Shown here one piece after another: positions 12,605 to 23,758 of a stretch of 64,000 nt of DNA (position 1 is the first letter of the stretch; each line of letters opens with the position of its first letter). The stretch is from Aurelia coerulea (lineage: Eukaryota > Cnidaria > Scyphozoa > Semaeostomeae > Ulmaridae), in assembly GCA_039566865.1 (NCBI GenBank), contig CM076962.1, positions 11,030,743 to 11,094,742 on the forward strand. The letters run 5' to 3'. A program made the position numbers and the translations under genes. The notes under the pieces are model-generated. The model was given only the letters and a program-made list of their open reading frames with translations, did no database searches and was not told where the DNA came from.

Positions 12605-13020
12605 TTATCTATGATGGTACGTTGCTTTACGTTCGCATCCACACATCCAGGGGGATGAATTTTGCTGCCAATAACGTGGCGTTGGTTGTGCAGGCTGTAC
12701 CGTGTTATGCATAGTTGAACAACTACAAGCGCAAAGTCTTGCCGCAGAACTTCTTGCATATGCTCGTAATCTCATTTTCTCCATTTCAGCTTCTTTTAGT
12801 CTCTTTTCTTTCGCTCGTCGGTTTTGGAACCAAATTTTTACTTGCTGTTCAGATAGATTGAGATTTTCAGAAAGTTCTGCTCTTTCGGCTATCGATAGAT
12901 ATTGCTTTCGTTTGAATTTCTGTTCCAGGGAGAGCAGCTGTGTTGCCGAAAATGGTGTCCTTGGCTTTCTATTGGCTTTGTGTTTGCGTAGAAAGCATTT
13001 CGTCAAGTCCCATTTGAACT
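12605..13020 (-). CDS. Msx: Msx-class homeobox gene, homeodomain exon (last coding exon)
   Basis: Encodes the DNA-binding half of an Msx (muscle segment homeobox) transcription factor, a nuclear repressor family in animal patterning. The exon opens after a consensus acceptor (TCTTTTGCAG, AG at 13021-13022) and ends at TAA (12605-12607), giving 137 residues after the split codon. The family signature [13 protein letters not shown] leads into a full 60-residue homeodomain (about 12794-12973). It has Pro7 and Phe8, [10 protein letters not shown] in helix 1-2, and recognition helix [11 protein letters not shown] with Trp48, Phe49, Gln50 and Asn51. The 60 or so residues after the homeodomain are Cys- and Gln-rich and not recognisable, so an alternative 3' exon cannot be excluded. 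The phase (two bases, then TTC) matches the donor of the upstream exon at 14013. Family assignment is firm from the homeodomain; orthology within the Msx class is inferred. Confidence 0.92.
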
Positions 13021-13140
13021 CTGCAAAAGATCGAATGAAATTTAACTACACTTGATGTAAGAATTTATCATGATGTTGATGCATTTTGATAGAATAATTA
13101 ATTGATTTATCTTTTTCATCAATTTGCAGTATTAGAATAT

Positions 13141-13160
13141 CATTTGATTTAAATCAAATG
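13141..13160. repeat. Perfect 20 bp palindrome in the Msx intron
   Basis: CATTTGATTTAAATCAAATG is its own reverse complement. It could be chance in AT-rich DNA or a binding site for a dimeric factor; nothing in the sequence decides. Confidence 0.6.
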
Positions 13161-13229
13161 AATGCATGATTTGATAATTTGATTAATAACTTTATTGAGT
13201 AGATCAAATGATTTCATTCATGTGATGAA

Positions 13230-13239
13230 TGGATTGAAG

Positions 13240-13275
<36 letters not shown>

Positions 13276-13404
13276 TCATGAAAGTAGTCCTGTTGACCAA
13301 CAGAACATTTTCTTTTGGCTGTTTCAAAAGATCCAATTTCAATAAATGTTGAACATAATCTTGGCATAGTTTATCTCGACATCAATCTATTGATGCATCG
13401 ATGA

Positions 13405-13479
<75 letters not shown>

Positions 13480-13605
13480 TCATGAAAGTAGTCCTGTTGA
13501 CCAACAGAACATTTTCTTTTGGCTGTTTCAAAAGATCCAAATTCAATAAATGTTGAACATAATCTTGGCATAGTTGATCTCGACATCAATCTATTGATGC
13601 ATTGA

Positions 13606-13648
<43 letters not shown>

Positions 13649-13650
13649 TA
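13230..13650. repeat. (ATTG)n tracts with a duplicated 204 bp unit, in the Msx intron
   Basis: Three long tracts of the tetranucleotide ATTG alternate with two near-identical ~125 bp unique segments starting at 13274 and 13478 (204 bp apart, few differences). The arrangement is a compound minisatellite whose length is likely to vary between alleles. Translation of a tract gives an INQS repeat, which is not a protein. Confidence 0.9.
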
Positions 13651-14012
13651 TTTAACATTTTGAGTAAGGGCTTCGTTCGATTGCGATAATAATAATAATG
13701 CTCAAATCAATTTTTTGCTGCATTTCTCTTAGCAACCAGTTGAAAACTGCCAATTTCAAAAGCCCACATAATTAGTTTGCCTCGAGAATGTCTCCTTTCG
13801 TCCGAAACAAGCAAGCATTTCGAACTATTACTTGTTAACTTTCCTTTTGCCTGCATGTCTCGTTTACGTATCGCATAACGGGAAATTATTCGTGACTACA
13901 GACAGTGCAACTGTTATCTTGAGACAAACAGATAAGGTACCTACTAATTTGAAGGGTTGATAAGTTACGCATTGATGCGATTGAACATGACTAATTGTTC
14001 GTATAAACATAC

Positions 14013-14396
14013 CTATTGTTTCGACGTCTGATGGCGTTGTTGCCGCTGGTGGCTGAGTGTATCCCATAGAATTGTAACCTTTGTTTACATATGAATAATC
14101 AAGAGCCTCCCTTGATTGTTTATTCTCCATCTGTGTTATGTTTCGTGACTGCATTCTTTTCGAACTTTCGCAACTCAAGATGTATTCAACCGAGAACGGG
14201 TTCGCGTGTTTCTTTTTAGTTGTTGTCGTTGTATGCTCGCAAAATTTGTCTCCTATCGCCACAGGGTGTTCCTTTGTCGCTTCAGCCATTTTCGATTCGA
14301 TCATTTGGCTTCTGGTTTCTGTTTCCTCGTCTTTTGAGAAGGTCATCGGGAAGAGTTTTTTGTGCTCAAAATCTCTCTCTGAGCTGTATTCTCGAC
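14013..14396 (-). CDS. Msx: Msx-class homeobox gene, N-terminal coding exon
   Basis: Open on the minus strand, ending at donor G|GTATGT with one base of a split codon, which is in phase with the homeodomain exon. It contains NPFSVEYILS (core at about 14176-14196), an eh1-type Groucho/TLE co-repressor motif that Msx proteins carry upstream of the homeodomain. The rest is Thr-, Lys- and Ser-rich and low in recognisable features. The start is unsure. If translation begins at the ATG at 14346-14344 the protein has 249 residues. An ATG at 14418 is also in frame (273 residues), but it precedes TTTTTTTTGCAG, a good acceptor ending at 14397, so it may lie in an intron. The exon is drawn from that acceptor. 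Assignment rests on the eh1 motif, the matched phase and the spacing to the homeodomain exon. Confidence 0.78.
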
Positions 14397-14452
14397 CTGC
14401 AAAAAAAATGATCGTCATAAATATTCATTGAGTGAAAATTGCTCTTTCTTAC
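14397..14452 (-). other. Possible 56 bp intron in the 5' part of the Msx gene
   Basis: A donor CTTG|GTAAGA (GT at 14452-14451) and the acceptor TTTTTTTTGCAG (AG at 14398-14397) would join a short upstream segment to the N-terminal exon in frame. The upstream frame stays open for about 26 codons (reading NQWWRFLSLK in part) but has a stop before any ATG. The upstream segment is therefore either 5' untranslated or needs another exon. A 56 bp intron is short but not impossible. Confidence 0.35.
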
Positions 14453-14539
14453 CAAGGGTAGTGATTAAATTCTCGGCTTCCTCTCTGATTTTTAACGAAA
14501 GGAATCGCCACCATTGGTTGACGAAACAATGGCTCGATA

Positions 14540-16975
14540 TTTAGAAATCACCTAAAGTTAAGTGTTTTACCTGCCTTACTTTTTGTGGATTTATAGAGAT
14601 ATTGAAAATCTGCAGGGTGACTCGAACTCTCCCCTTGTGCGGCTGCTTTGGAGGAGACGTGACTTCAGTTGCCTCATTTGTACACAGTTGCATATGTGCC
14701 TCGACTTATAGTTCGAGATCTCCTTTAATCAAGCTGTCATGTCGTTGCCGATTTATAAGATATGAAAAGTACAATAAGTGGTTGCTTCAAAAACAGCAGT
14801 GCCTTTGTTCTCCAGGAATGCCAAAATCGAGTAAATACCGAAAGAAAGGGTTAAAGAATTGTGGTTGCTTTTTAAAAATTCAGGAAAAAGGTTAATAGTG
14901 CTGTATTAGCAATAGGCAACACCATCAACCCTTTTGGAAATGCTGAATAAAGCCAAATACATACAACGCTACGTGAGAAAACTGATATATGATACGCCCA
15001 AAATTCTACAGACCACAATCCAGAAAACTGTTCAACCTTCTTCCAGACAAAATTCATTCTAAATGGATATTTTCACATTCTTTTCTTAAAATAGGATATG
15101 TATTGTAGACATTACATGCGCTGTTTCTTTCTTTCGGTAAGTCTAAACGGTTCCAAGCAGTTCCAATCAGTTCCCTAGGGAACGGTTGCAGCAATTGCCA
15201 TGTAAATGCTGCTGTGGCCGCAATGTTTTTCTGACGCTTTCACTGAGAAAACACCTGAGAAAAGTGACTTGCTAAAGCATCTGCGCCATTATGGAAATGT
15301 TGAGACAAAGAACTCTAGTTGATCTTTCTACCCATATTAGCTCTGTAAGTTTTCGTGATATTTGAAACATTTGGTCATCGGAAATCAACCCTTTTGCAAA
15401 AGGCTTGATTTCCCTATCAAGCTCATTATCGCAAAATTCACTTCCTTGATGTGACATGGTAAAGAAGCTATAATGCTAACTTCGTCTGTCAATCTTTACT
15501 CCGTTTAATTAAAAATGGCTAAGTAAAAGTGAAGATCCATCAAACCTCGTTCATCACACAATCAGCTCTGAAACAGTATTCTTACAATGCATTCGCTCAC
15601 CCAAACAAGTGAAAATCTTTCAAAAGACATCAAATTTCATGATGTCACTGATCACAAACATTTCTGTATGTGCATGGACTAACTTGATTTTGGAAATTTT
15701 ACGAAATCTTGAGATGTTTTGATATAAGGGGAATTTCTACTTTTTCAAGCTATCTGGTTTGAAGCGTATTCCAAATCAAGAGAGATGATTATCAAATTGA
15801 ATATAGTTGTATTTTATTAGATGCTATGTCCTTATTGGTTGCATGTGGTAAGGTTCCTTTCATGACAAAGTATCACTTCAACTAGTATTGCGATTCCCAA
15901 ATTTCAAGGACCATTGTAGGTGCCACTTGAATCTTTCTCATAAGTCTTTCTCTCAACAAGTGTCTTTGCCGCCAAATTCTAATAGAGTGTGCGTGTCACT
16001 AATGCAGGAATTCATTCATAGGCACCTTAGAAATCCAAAGAGAAATTTGAAACAGAAAGCTCATAAAACCATGAAATCTTCAGTATGCTAAAATTAAAAC
16101 TTGTAAACGTCCTGAAAAATACCTTGAATACAATGCTCCCCCGCAGAAACTGTTCAAACGCATATACTTTTTCTGGGACACCCGGTAGAAATTATTTATA
16201 AATAATAGTTACTTAGAACTCAAAATGTTTATCGCCCCCTTATCAGCCCTATGTGCAAGTGAACAAACCTTCTCTCTTTGCAGAAGATCTAAGGTTCCTA
16301 TGATATGATAACAATAATGAATAGATATCTCTGCTTCAATAACAGGAAATTACGAAACCGTGATGGTAATTGCAACGTGATGTATTCTTTGTCACAAAAA
16401 ATCAGCTTGACAGAGTCCTTGTTTTGCTGCAAATTTGCCTTTGTTCATATTACAATCACATCTTACTTTCTACGATACTTTTCTAATTACTATTCAACGC
16501 CATAGGAAAGATACAATGGAAAGCAAAAGACAATGGCTGCGGTCACATTAGACGTTTTTACCTCGTTGTATACCTTCAAAACAACGGGTTGACTACGCTG
16601 TGCTGTGATATGTGACCACATTTCGCTTTCACGTTCAAAGCTGTTACAGCGCTTTGGTCCTTGGAGTTGATTTCATAAGAAAACTATCAGATGCAAAAAA
16701 CAGGTAAAACAAGATCCCGATCTATATTTTAGCGTAGTTTTAAAGAATAAACCAATCGCAGCCTTGCGTAGCTGTCACAAGATACATCACATCACTATGT
16801 GACCGGGCGGGCGTCGCTGTACCGTTATATTGCCGTGCTTTATGGTGACAAAAATAAATTGCAAGAACATGAAGCACTAGACATCACAATGGGAACATAC
16901 AGTAGTGTGCCAACAGCCAATACCTACCCCAAGGCAAGGTGGGGAGGCGGCCCCAATAAAGAGAGCTGTAAATTA
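14540..16975. other. Non-coding region upstream of Msx
   Basis: Contains only short frames (under 100 codons) without recognisable domains. It would hold the Msx promoter if the 5' end lies near 14.45 kb, but no core promoter element could be assigned by eye. A short palindrome GTTCCCTAGGGAAC lies near 15170-15183. Confidence 0.4.
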
Positions 16976-16978
16976 CTT

Positions 16979-16988
16979 TATCTAGTTA
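16979..16988. repeat. Left target-site duplication of the hammerhead element
   Basis: TATCTAGTTA, repeated exactly at 18196-18205 at the other end of the 1.2 kb element. Confidence 0.8.
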
Positions 16989-17063
16989 TAGTGTACGGTT
17001 AGAAGAGGGCCTAACTACTCAAAGAAACAGGCATCTGTGTGGTCTTTCACGCTTTTTCTTTTC

Positions 17064-17108
17064 CAGTTCTGACTAGTTTCGCCCACTAGGGCATCTTCAG
17101 AGCAACTG
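17064..17108 (-). ncRNA. Hammerhead ribozyme-like motif, type I (copy 1)
   Basis: On the minus strand, in order: CAGUUGCU (stem I 5' strand), core CUGAAGA (17094-17100, matching CUGANGA), stem II GCCC/GGGC with loop UAGU, core GAAAC (17076-17080), the self-complementary ACUAGU that can form a minimal stem III (more stable in a dimer), cleavage triplet GUC, then AGAACUG, which pairs with the 5' strand with one bulged G. Cleavage is expected between 17071 and 17070. One extra U between CUGAAGA and stem II departs from the classical G10.1-C11.1 arrangement and may reduce activity. Confidence 0.75.
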
Positions 17109-17855
17109 AATAAATCTAACAAGTCAACCTGTATTTATAGCAGAAGAGTTTAATTAAAGTTAACTATTGTCCATATAAGGTCCTTCCGGTTGAAGTTTCA
17201 TCCTTCCGAGGCTGTTGTTTTTGCTTGTTCTTCGTTGTCCTCCGATCTAGGGTCTCCTTGTTGTTGTTGCTGTTCTTGTCATTTCACGTCAGATTGTTTC
17301 TTAACTTTTGTTGCGTTGTTTCTTGCTGTTGTCGTTGTTGTCGTTGTTCTTTGTTGCTTTCCGTTGTTGTCGCTTTCCATGATGTTGTTGTTGCTGTTCT
17401 TATTGTCCTTTGTCGTCAGATTGCTTCTTTGTTGTTGTTGTTGTTGTTGTTGTTTGATTCTTTTCGTCTGATGTCAGATTGCTTTTCGTCGAGCGAGATT
17501 CGCCGATCCAACTGGTTGCAGTCCTTCGTAGCCAGTGGCTGATTCCTTGAATTCAAAACCACCTCGGGTGTACATCTACCCTGTTCCTTCGTTTCTTCTC
17601 GTTTCGTTTCTTCTTAGCGTCTTTCGCAGTGCGAGTATCTTTCTGAAGCATCAATTGTTTGAGTTGCAGTCTTTGCTGTAAGTGTCTTGTGTTGAAGTTG
17701 GTTTTGTTGTTGACTTCAAAGCGCTTCCTGTTCTTTATAGCGGGCCATTCGGCGTCTGCGTCCAGACTCAATATTATATATAGTGTACGGTTAGAAGAGG
17801 GCCTAACTACTCAAAGAAACAGGCATCTGTGTGGTCTTTCACGCTTTTTCTTTTC

Positions 17856-17900
17856 CAGTTCTGACTAGTTTCGCCCACTAGGGCATCTTCAGAGCAACTG
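17856..17900 (-). ncRNA. Hammerhead ribozyme-like motif, type I (copy 2)
   Basis: Identical to the motif at 17064-17108 and exactly 792 bp away. Cleavage at both would release a 792 nt RNA with ends suited to circularisation, as proposed for retrozymes. Confidence 0.75.
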
Positions 17901-18195
17901 AATAAATCTAACAAGTCAACCTGTATTTATAGCAGAAGAGTTTAATTAAAGTTAACTATTGTCCATATAAGGTCCTTCCGGTTGAAGTTTCATCCTTCCG
18001 AGGCTGTTGTTTTTGCTTGTTCTTCGTTGTCCTCCGATCTGGGGTCTCCTTGTTGTTGTTGCTGTTCTTGTCATTTCACGTCAGATTGTTTCTTAACTTT
18101 TGTTGCGTTGTTTCTTGCTGTTGTCGTTGTTGTCGTTGTTCTTTGTTGCTTTCCGTTGTTGTCGCTTTCCATGATGTTGTTGTTGCTGTTCTTAT

Positions 18196-18205
18196 TATCT
18201 AGTTA
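18196..18205. repeat. Right target-site duplication of the hammerhead element
   Basis: TATCTAGTTA, identical to 16979-16988. Confidence 0.8.
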
Positions 18206-18779
18206 AGTATATCTAGCAATTACAAATAGCTCTCATTATCAAGTACAAGCAAAGACATTTTGTATCTTTGCGTTTTTTGGCTGGTCTGGTCTGGTTTAGT
18301 TGCAGCTGGTATGTGCTCCTTCATGTTTCTCGAGTCTATTTACAAATGAGGAAAAACATGAGAATAGCGTTGAGCATTGATTTTTTGAGGTACAAATTTA
18401 GCAAAAATATTTGAGTGTCTATTTTCCCAATGGCAAATATTGGATGAGAGGCATCGTAAGCAAAGGTAAAGATTGTACCCCTAAAAAGTTCCTATTAATG
18501 TTTTCTTATATTCATATAGAATATTACAATACATGTTACATGTTACCTATTAATGCTGATATGCAAAGGAGTAACTATGGAATTGTCTAAAGTTTTGCTT
18601 TAGCACTGGCAAACATAGGATCATCGAAAGAGTCGTCCTTAGCCAAAGTACAGTAAAGGATATGCCAACGAAAATGTTCCTCTTATGAGCTGATTTCTAG
18701 AAGAATTACTGCAATGTTTTTTTTATCTCCATTTCAGCAATTGCAAACAGGGTTTGGGAGAGGCATGCTATGCCAAAGT

Positions 18780-19133
18780 AAAGGGCGTGACCTTTAGAAA
18801 TCTTTTGGGAGCTGCACCCTCGCACCCCCATGTAATCAGTCCAAGTTGTAAATAATCAAGATATGTTCAGACAAGGCTCCGTGGTGTGCCTACAGTCAAA
18901 CAATCAGAGCCTTTAATTAGAGCCTTTAATTTGGTGAGATGAAGTTGCTAAAAACAAAGATAAGCTCTGGAGCCATCATTGAAGTGTTTCACGTAAAAAT
19001 TTGGTTCAAGTACTATTTCAATAAATATGACTTATTTTATACGGCTCCCAAGAGAGCCCTATCAACCTCGGCATAAAAAGGGCCCATGTGGGAGAATGCC
19101 CGGCCCTTTTTTAGAGCAAATCCGCGCCTGCCC
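18780..19133. mobile_element. Decayed hAT-type element end
   Basis: Begins with AAGGGCGTGACC ... TCTTTTGGGAGC ... CGCACCCCC and finishes AATCCGCGCCTG. Both motifs, in this order, resemble the right ends at 42180-42327 (ending GGTCCGCGCCTG) and 53166-53295. No matching left end or target duplication was found. Confidence 0.45.
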
Positions 19134-19139
19134 ATAATC

Positions 19140-22100
19140 GATAGATAAGGACACGCAACGTTAAGCTACATACAACTGCACTATCTACAAGCGATTAAAA
19201 AGTAATGCATACTATACTAGATTCTGTCTGGCACTAGATTTCAGGTCAGGGCTGCAATGGAATAAATAATATAACAAATCGCCTAATTATCAGCTTCAAT
19301 TTCAAAAGTAGGCCATAACTGAATCCATAGCCGGTAGTGAAGCAAGAACGCATGTAGAGAATGTATCCATGCAAATGAACAATGCTTTATCGCAAAATAA
19401 GGCAGCTCCCGAACTACTTCCCATTGGGGATATCTTCTTGAAAAATAGTTGACTTTATCGTAGTAACAATATATGACTAAATGACTAAATGATACATTTT
19501 GAATATACCACTTGGTTTTCCATGGCTTTAAACTGGCAGAAATGCTCTTAAAGAAACTTTGAAGTCGTAGGAGAAACGATGATACGACTGTACAATACAT
19601 TTTAAATACATGACTTAGACATTTCTCGAAACTTGTCGAAATGTTTCTGAAACTTATTCTGCTTATTGTAGCCAGAATGAGCAACAATGATATGACAATA
19701 TAATGCATTTTCGGTACATTACTTAAACATTTCTTGAAATCAAATGAAGTGTTTTTTTTTAACTTACTCGACGTGTTATAGCGAGAATGAGCAACAATAA
19801 TATGCCTTTATAATACCTTTTCAATTTGCCAGCGATTAATTCTCTCAATATCAAGTTGAAGCTATGCACCACCAGTAGATAATGGAGTGATGATCACTTT
19901 ATCTTGATTGCTCTCCTACTTCTACATGTACTGATCTCAAGACCCGTTGCTCACAATAACATTTGCTTAAGTAGCTAGTAGCTGTCTATGTACGCCACGA
20001 TTCATGCACGAACAATAGCACAGCCCACCAACCAATAGAATGAAATGATAATACCCAATCAGGGGGAAGCTGCTATTGTTTACTGGCAAATCTTAGCTTG
20101 AAGAATGTACTTGATATATTCTTGCTGAATAGAAATCGGGGGTAGCAAAAGAGTCTGTTTACCTATAAGCGATTGACAACATGGAGAATAATTGAAATGA
20201 CAATACTCTGCCAGGGGCTCTCAAAGTTTGTTGCAAAATCTTAGCAAGATGAAATTCAGAATTGATTGCCTCCATGTTGACTAAAAGTCTGCGAAATCTT
20301 GTCAATGTTAGCTCTAATCTTTAGCAAGAGAATCTATTGACTTATGCATTTTATTTGAGGAAGCAAATGCATCGTCATATCCTTCCAGCCCATTAAAGAT
20401 ATATTAACTTAATTTGGCAATTTGGTATCAATAATCTAATTTTAAAGGTTGGAGACTAATTGGCTGTATGTATATTCAAAACAGCCATAGTGGGTTCTGG
20501 ACCCGTGGCCATCGACTAAACGCTGAGAAACTCCACTCATGCTGGGATTTCGTCTCGTCAACCGAGTTATTTGCATTTGTCTCAAAGAATCGATTCTTTA
20601 GATACTACTTAACATGAATAATACTTTATGCTTCTAAGAACTTCCCCATTTGAAAGCATGGTAGGAAAGTTAGAAAAGATCTTATTTTATGTGATCCTTT
20701 GCATTGCTCTATTATTTTGTGAAAAATCAACTTCTGTGTATACTCGCAAGATATAGCTAGAGCGACATTATTCCTTGAGATCAGTATCAAGTGATTTATT
20801 AGGTGAGTCAAGCTGTAGTCTCAAAAGAAGAAATGCTTGTTTGTGAAAGATCCAAAACCCTAAGTTTTCTGGCTCAAAAAATAGATATCAATCTTTTTGA
20901 GACAGAGACCAAAGAATTTTCTTTCTGGAAGGAATATATTTCCTGTAAATATTATGTTATATGCCGTAGTAAGTAAATAAGTACAATGTTTAACCCCCTT
21001 GAGACGAAGATCAAGTGCTAATGTATTATCTTCGTTAAGAATGTAATCAACATATCATGGTTTCACTTCTTTATTGAATAGCATGCAGCAGGTGCCTAAC
21101 TTCTATTTCTATAATCAACTAACTTATTAATCTTACCCTCGTTGCTTTTACGTCATCAAACAATAAACTCAATTATCCTTTTATTAGCACTAAAATTGAA
21201 ATTGCCATTTGAGTGTTGGAACGCATCCGCACTACTAACGTATGCTTCAATGGGCGTTCGCTTACGTGTAGCGACTTTCAGCCGTGCCGTCAGGTGGCCG
21301 TTTATGCGCATTCAATGGTCCTGTGTTCTCTTTGTTGCATTATCAGTTTCTATGTCTGGCTTTGAAATATGTAGTGAACTTTATCGTCTAGAAACTGATA
21401 TCATTTAGCCACATACATGTTATTCCACCACATTAAATAATCTTCAACCATTTGTCAAACAGTCAGGCATTCTTTCTCGGTGCTTCTGTAGCAAGAACGA
21501 AAACCACGTATTCATTGTTACGTGGATGATACCTTTGCTACCACCGAGTGAGCCAGATGAATGTTTCCAAATTTTGAAATTTCATAGCACCACGAGTACT
21601 TGATGGATTAGAATGAATAGAATTCTGCTCGAAAGCCAAGAGATCCGAGTATTTTCGTGATTTTCCTTGCATTCTTATTGGCACTGCAAATATAGATAAA
21701 TTCTACTTTATGAAAATTTTATGAATTGAAAATACTTGAAAATGGCCTAAAACGCTTGATCAAATGATAAAGGAAGTCCTTATACAGAATACAGGAAAGC
21801 CTCGTACTGAAAAAAGGACAATTGTTCTTGGGTGGGAGATATCCTCTACACATTTATTGCCATGGGATTGAAAATCTTCAGTATTCATTTGAAAATCTAT
21901 TTCTGTTAACTTAGGTGAGATGTCCTTGCGTATTGTTCTGTATGTGGAGACTACTTACGATTTGATCAAGTGTTTTTGGCCCTTTTCGGGCATTTTGATT
22001 TTAAGAAATTTTACTGAAGTCAAATTTACCTATATTTTCAGCGCTCTAAGAAAACCACAGATATAATTCAATATCTTGGCTATCAAGCAAAATTCTATCA

Positions 22101-23640
22101 ATTCCAATCCATGAAATATTCTTGGTGCTATGAATTTTCAACAATGGCAGCTTTTTCTGGCTCTCACCCGCCCCCCCCCCCCCGGTAGTCCAATAGTTCG
22201 TCTTCTGAAATGTTTAACCGTATTATAGGTTTTTGCAAGAAATGATGCGCGAAAATTTGCCATTCAAAATACGTGAAAAAGCACTGCAATGAGTTTGATT
22301 GAACAAAAATGTTGTTTTTCTTGGAGATGATAAAGTTAAAATTGACATTCATTTGAACACTTCAGGTTATCTTGATAACAAGGTTTTGTTTTTTGCCCAA
22401 TCTTTTTATTTGCATCCTAGGATAACTTTGGTTTCGTTGACCTTAATTTACCAAAGCAATATGGTTCTTTATTTATCACAGCAACAACAACAATTGATCA
22501 TGTCTTCGTTTGCATAAATTTTTCATGTTTAAAGTTAAAATTTACATTTGGTTATGGCGTTCCAATTAATTGGTGAACAGCAATTCTGGTTCTGGCATGA
22601 ATCATCTCCGCTAGTTTGTGGTCGCACAGAGCACCCTCATTAGATGGTGGTTGAGTTGCCCAATGATTCGCATTTATAGGCATGAACCCAATGTTTATCG
22701 GCTGGGGAAGTACACAAAATCATCCTTGTTTTATGCTTTTCTCGTTAGAGTAAGCTTTTGTAACTTTTAGGAAGGTGTCACTCAGATTAGTTCAAGCAAA
22801 TATGATCCTAAAATAACACATAAAGATATTCACTTAATATCATATACATAGACTTTCTATTTCTTATATATAAGCGTGAATCCTTAGACGTAAGATTTTC
22901 TCGTCACTACTTAATTGTTAGGACTTATCTAATTTTCTTCCACCGTTAAGCTTGGCCAATAAAACCATAGAGTTGAAATTAAGGAGGATGCTACCTATAA
23001 AGCTGCAACCGCAGAAGCCGAAATAAGACTGTTTTAATAAAAGTAATTAATGGTTCCCACACACCTTGTATAACTTTATTTAAGACAGTCTTTTTTTAAT
23101 TTTTTCTATTCTTGCATTTCACAGCGCGGCTCGCTTCGTTTTAATTACTTTGAGTGAAGAAGTCAAACGCCATTGCTTCAAACCTGAAAGTTTCAATGCT
23201 TTGTATGATATAGTATTACCCTGCGAAACGTTAGGTTTGCCTTCTCAATTGGATTGATAAATCGCCTTCTACCACTATAGCAAGCAACTGATTAAAATTC
23301 TAAAGTTATCCAAGAAGACTGGATCTTTTGAATCTAAGGATAACTGACCAAAATTTCGTAGTCTGCCTGTATTTCTTAAGTATTTCTATAAACAAAATGT
23401 TATTTTGAAATAAATCATCGCGTTTGTGGCTTGTTTGTTTTCAAGCATGGAGCATTGTGACCACCTTCATTTTAAATAAATGCCTGTAATGAAGCCCCGC
23501 CTTGAAAAAATCCACTTTTTTATCTCAGCCTATAGTTCTCCCTTAATTAATCTATTGTTTTCCCACTGTTGTCACAAAATTTCATGGTCTGAATTCCTTA
23601 TAAGGTAGTTTCTTAAAGGCGGGATTTAAGTATTCCATTC
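19140..23640. other. Non-coding, no gene recognised
   Basis: The longest open frame is 141 codons (19283-19708, minus) without recognisable domains. A run of 13 C lies at 22171-22183. Nothing else could be assigned. Confidence 0.4.
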
Positions 23641-23648
23641 TGCCACCT

Positions 23649-23758
23649 TTGCAGTGGTTTTGGTCGGCGACCTGCAAGCTTGCCTAGTGCGCATGCTCTC
23701 TAGTAACGGAGCATGCATACAAAGCGAGCGCGCTGGTCGCCGACCGAAACCATTGCAA
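23649..23758. repeat. Palindromic miniature element, ~110 bp
   Basis: TTGCAGTGGTTTTGGTCGG at the left is mirrored by CGACCGAAACCATTGCAA at the right, and the centre holds the inverted pair GCATGCTC / GAGCATGC. It would fold as one long hairpin. A small GC-rich island in AT-rich surroundings; probably a MITE. Confidence 0.7.

Larger units (their letters stand above)
13021..14012 (-). other. Msx intron, 992 bp
   Basis: Donor G|GTATGT at 14012-14011 and acceptor TTTTGCAG|AG at 13022-13021. Joining 14013 to 13020 keeps the frame, with a split Glu codon. The intron is rich in (ATTG)n and contains a perfect 20 bp AT-rich palindrome at 13141-13160. Confidence 0.85.
16989..18195 (-). mobile_element. 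Retrozyme/Penelope-like element: direct repeats, 792 bp period, hammerhead motifs
   Basis: Positions 16989-17403 and 17781-18195 are nearly identical direct repeats (offset exactly 792 bp). They are separated by 377 bp unique to the first copy, and the whole is bounded by a 10 bp target duplication TATCTAGTTA. Each repeat has a type I hammerhead-like motif on the minus strand, so the element is oriented minus. On that strand the single-copy part could encode a basic peptide (17771-17553, about 72 residues, ...NNKTNFNTRHLQQRLQLKQL...) that may be a remnant of a Penelope-type N-terminus, followed by CAA-rich sequence. No reverse transcriptase is present, so the element is non-autonomous. Short non-autonomous hammerhead repeats of this kind (retrozymes) and the pseudo-LTRs of Penelope-like elements are known in animals. 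Which of the two this is cannot be settled here. Confidence 0.75.

Noticed and set aside
16536..16803. Possible transposon with GGTCACAT / ATGTGACC ends
   Set aside because: The inverted match is only about 8-9 bp and the flanks show no duplication; too weak to report as an element.
17190..18206. Plus-strand Cys/Leu/Val-rich frames
   Set aside because: Produced by GTT-rich low-complexity sequence on the strand opposite to the hammerhead element's orientation.
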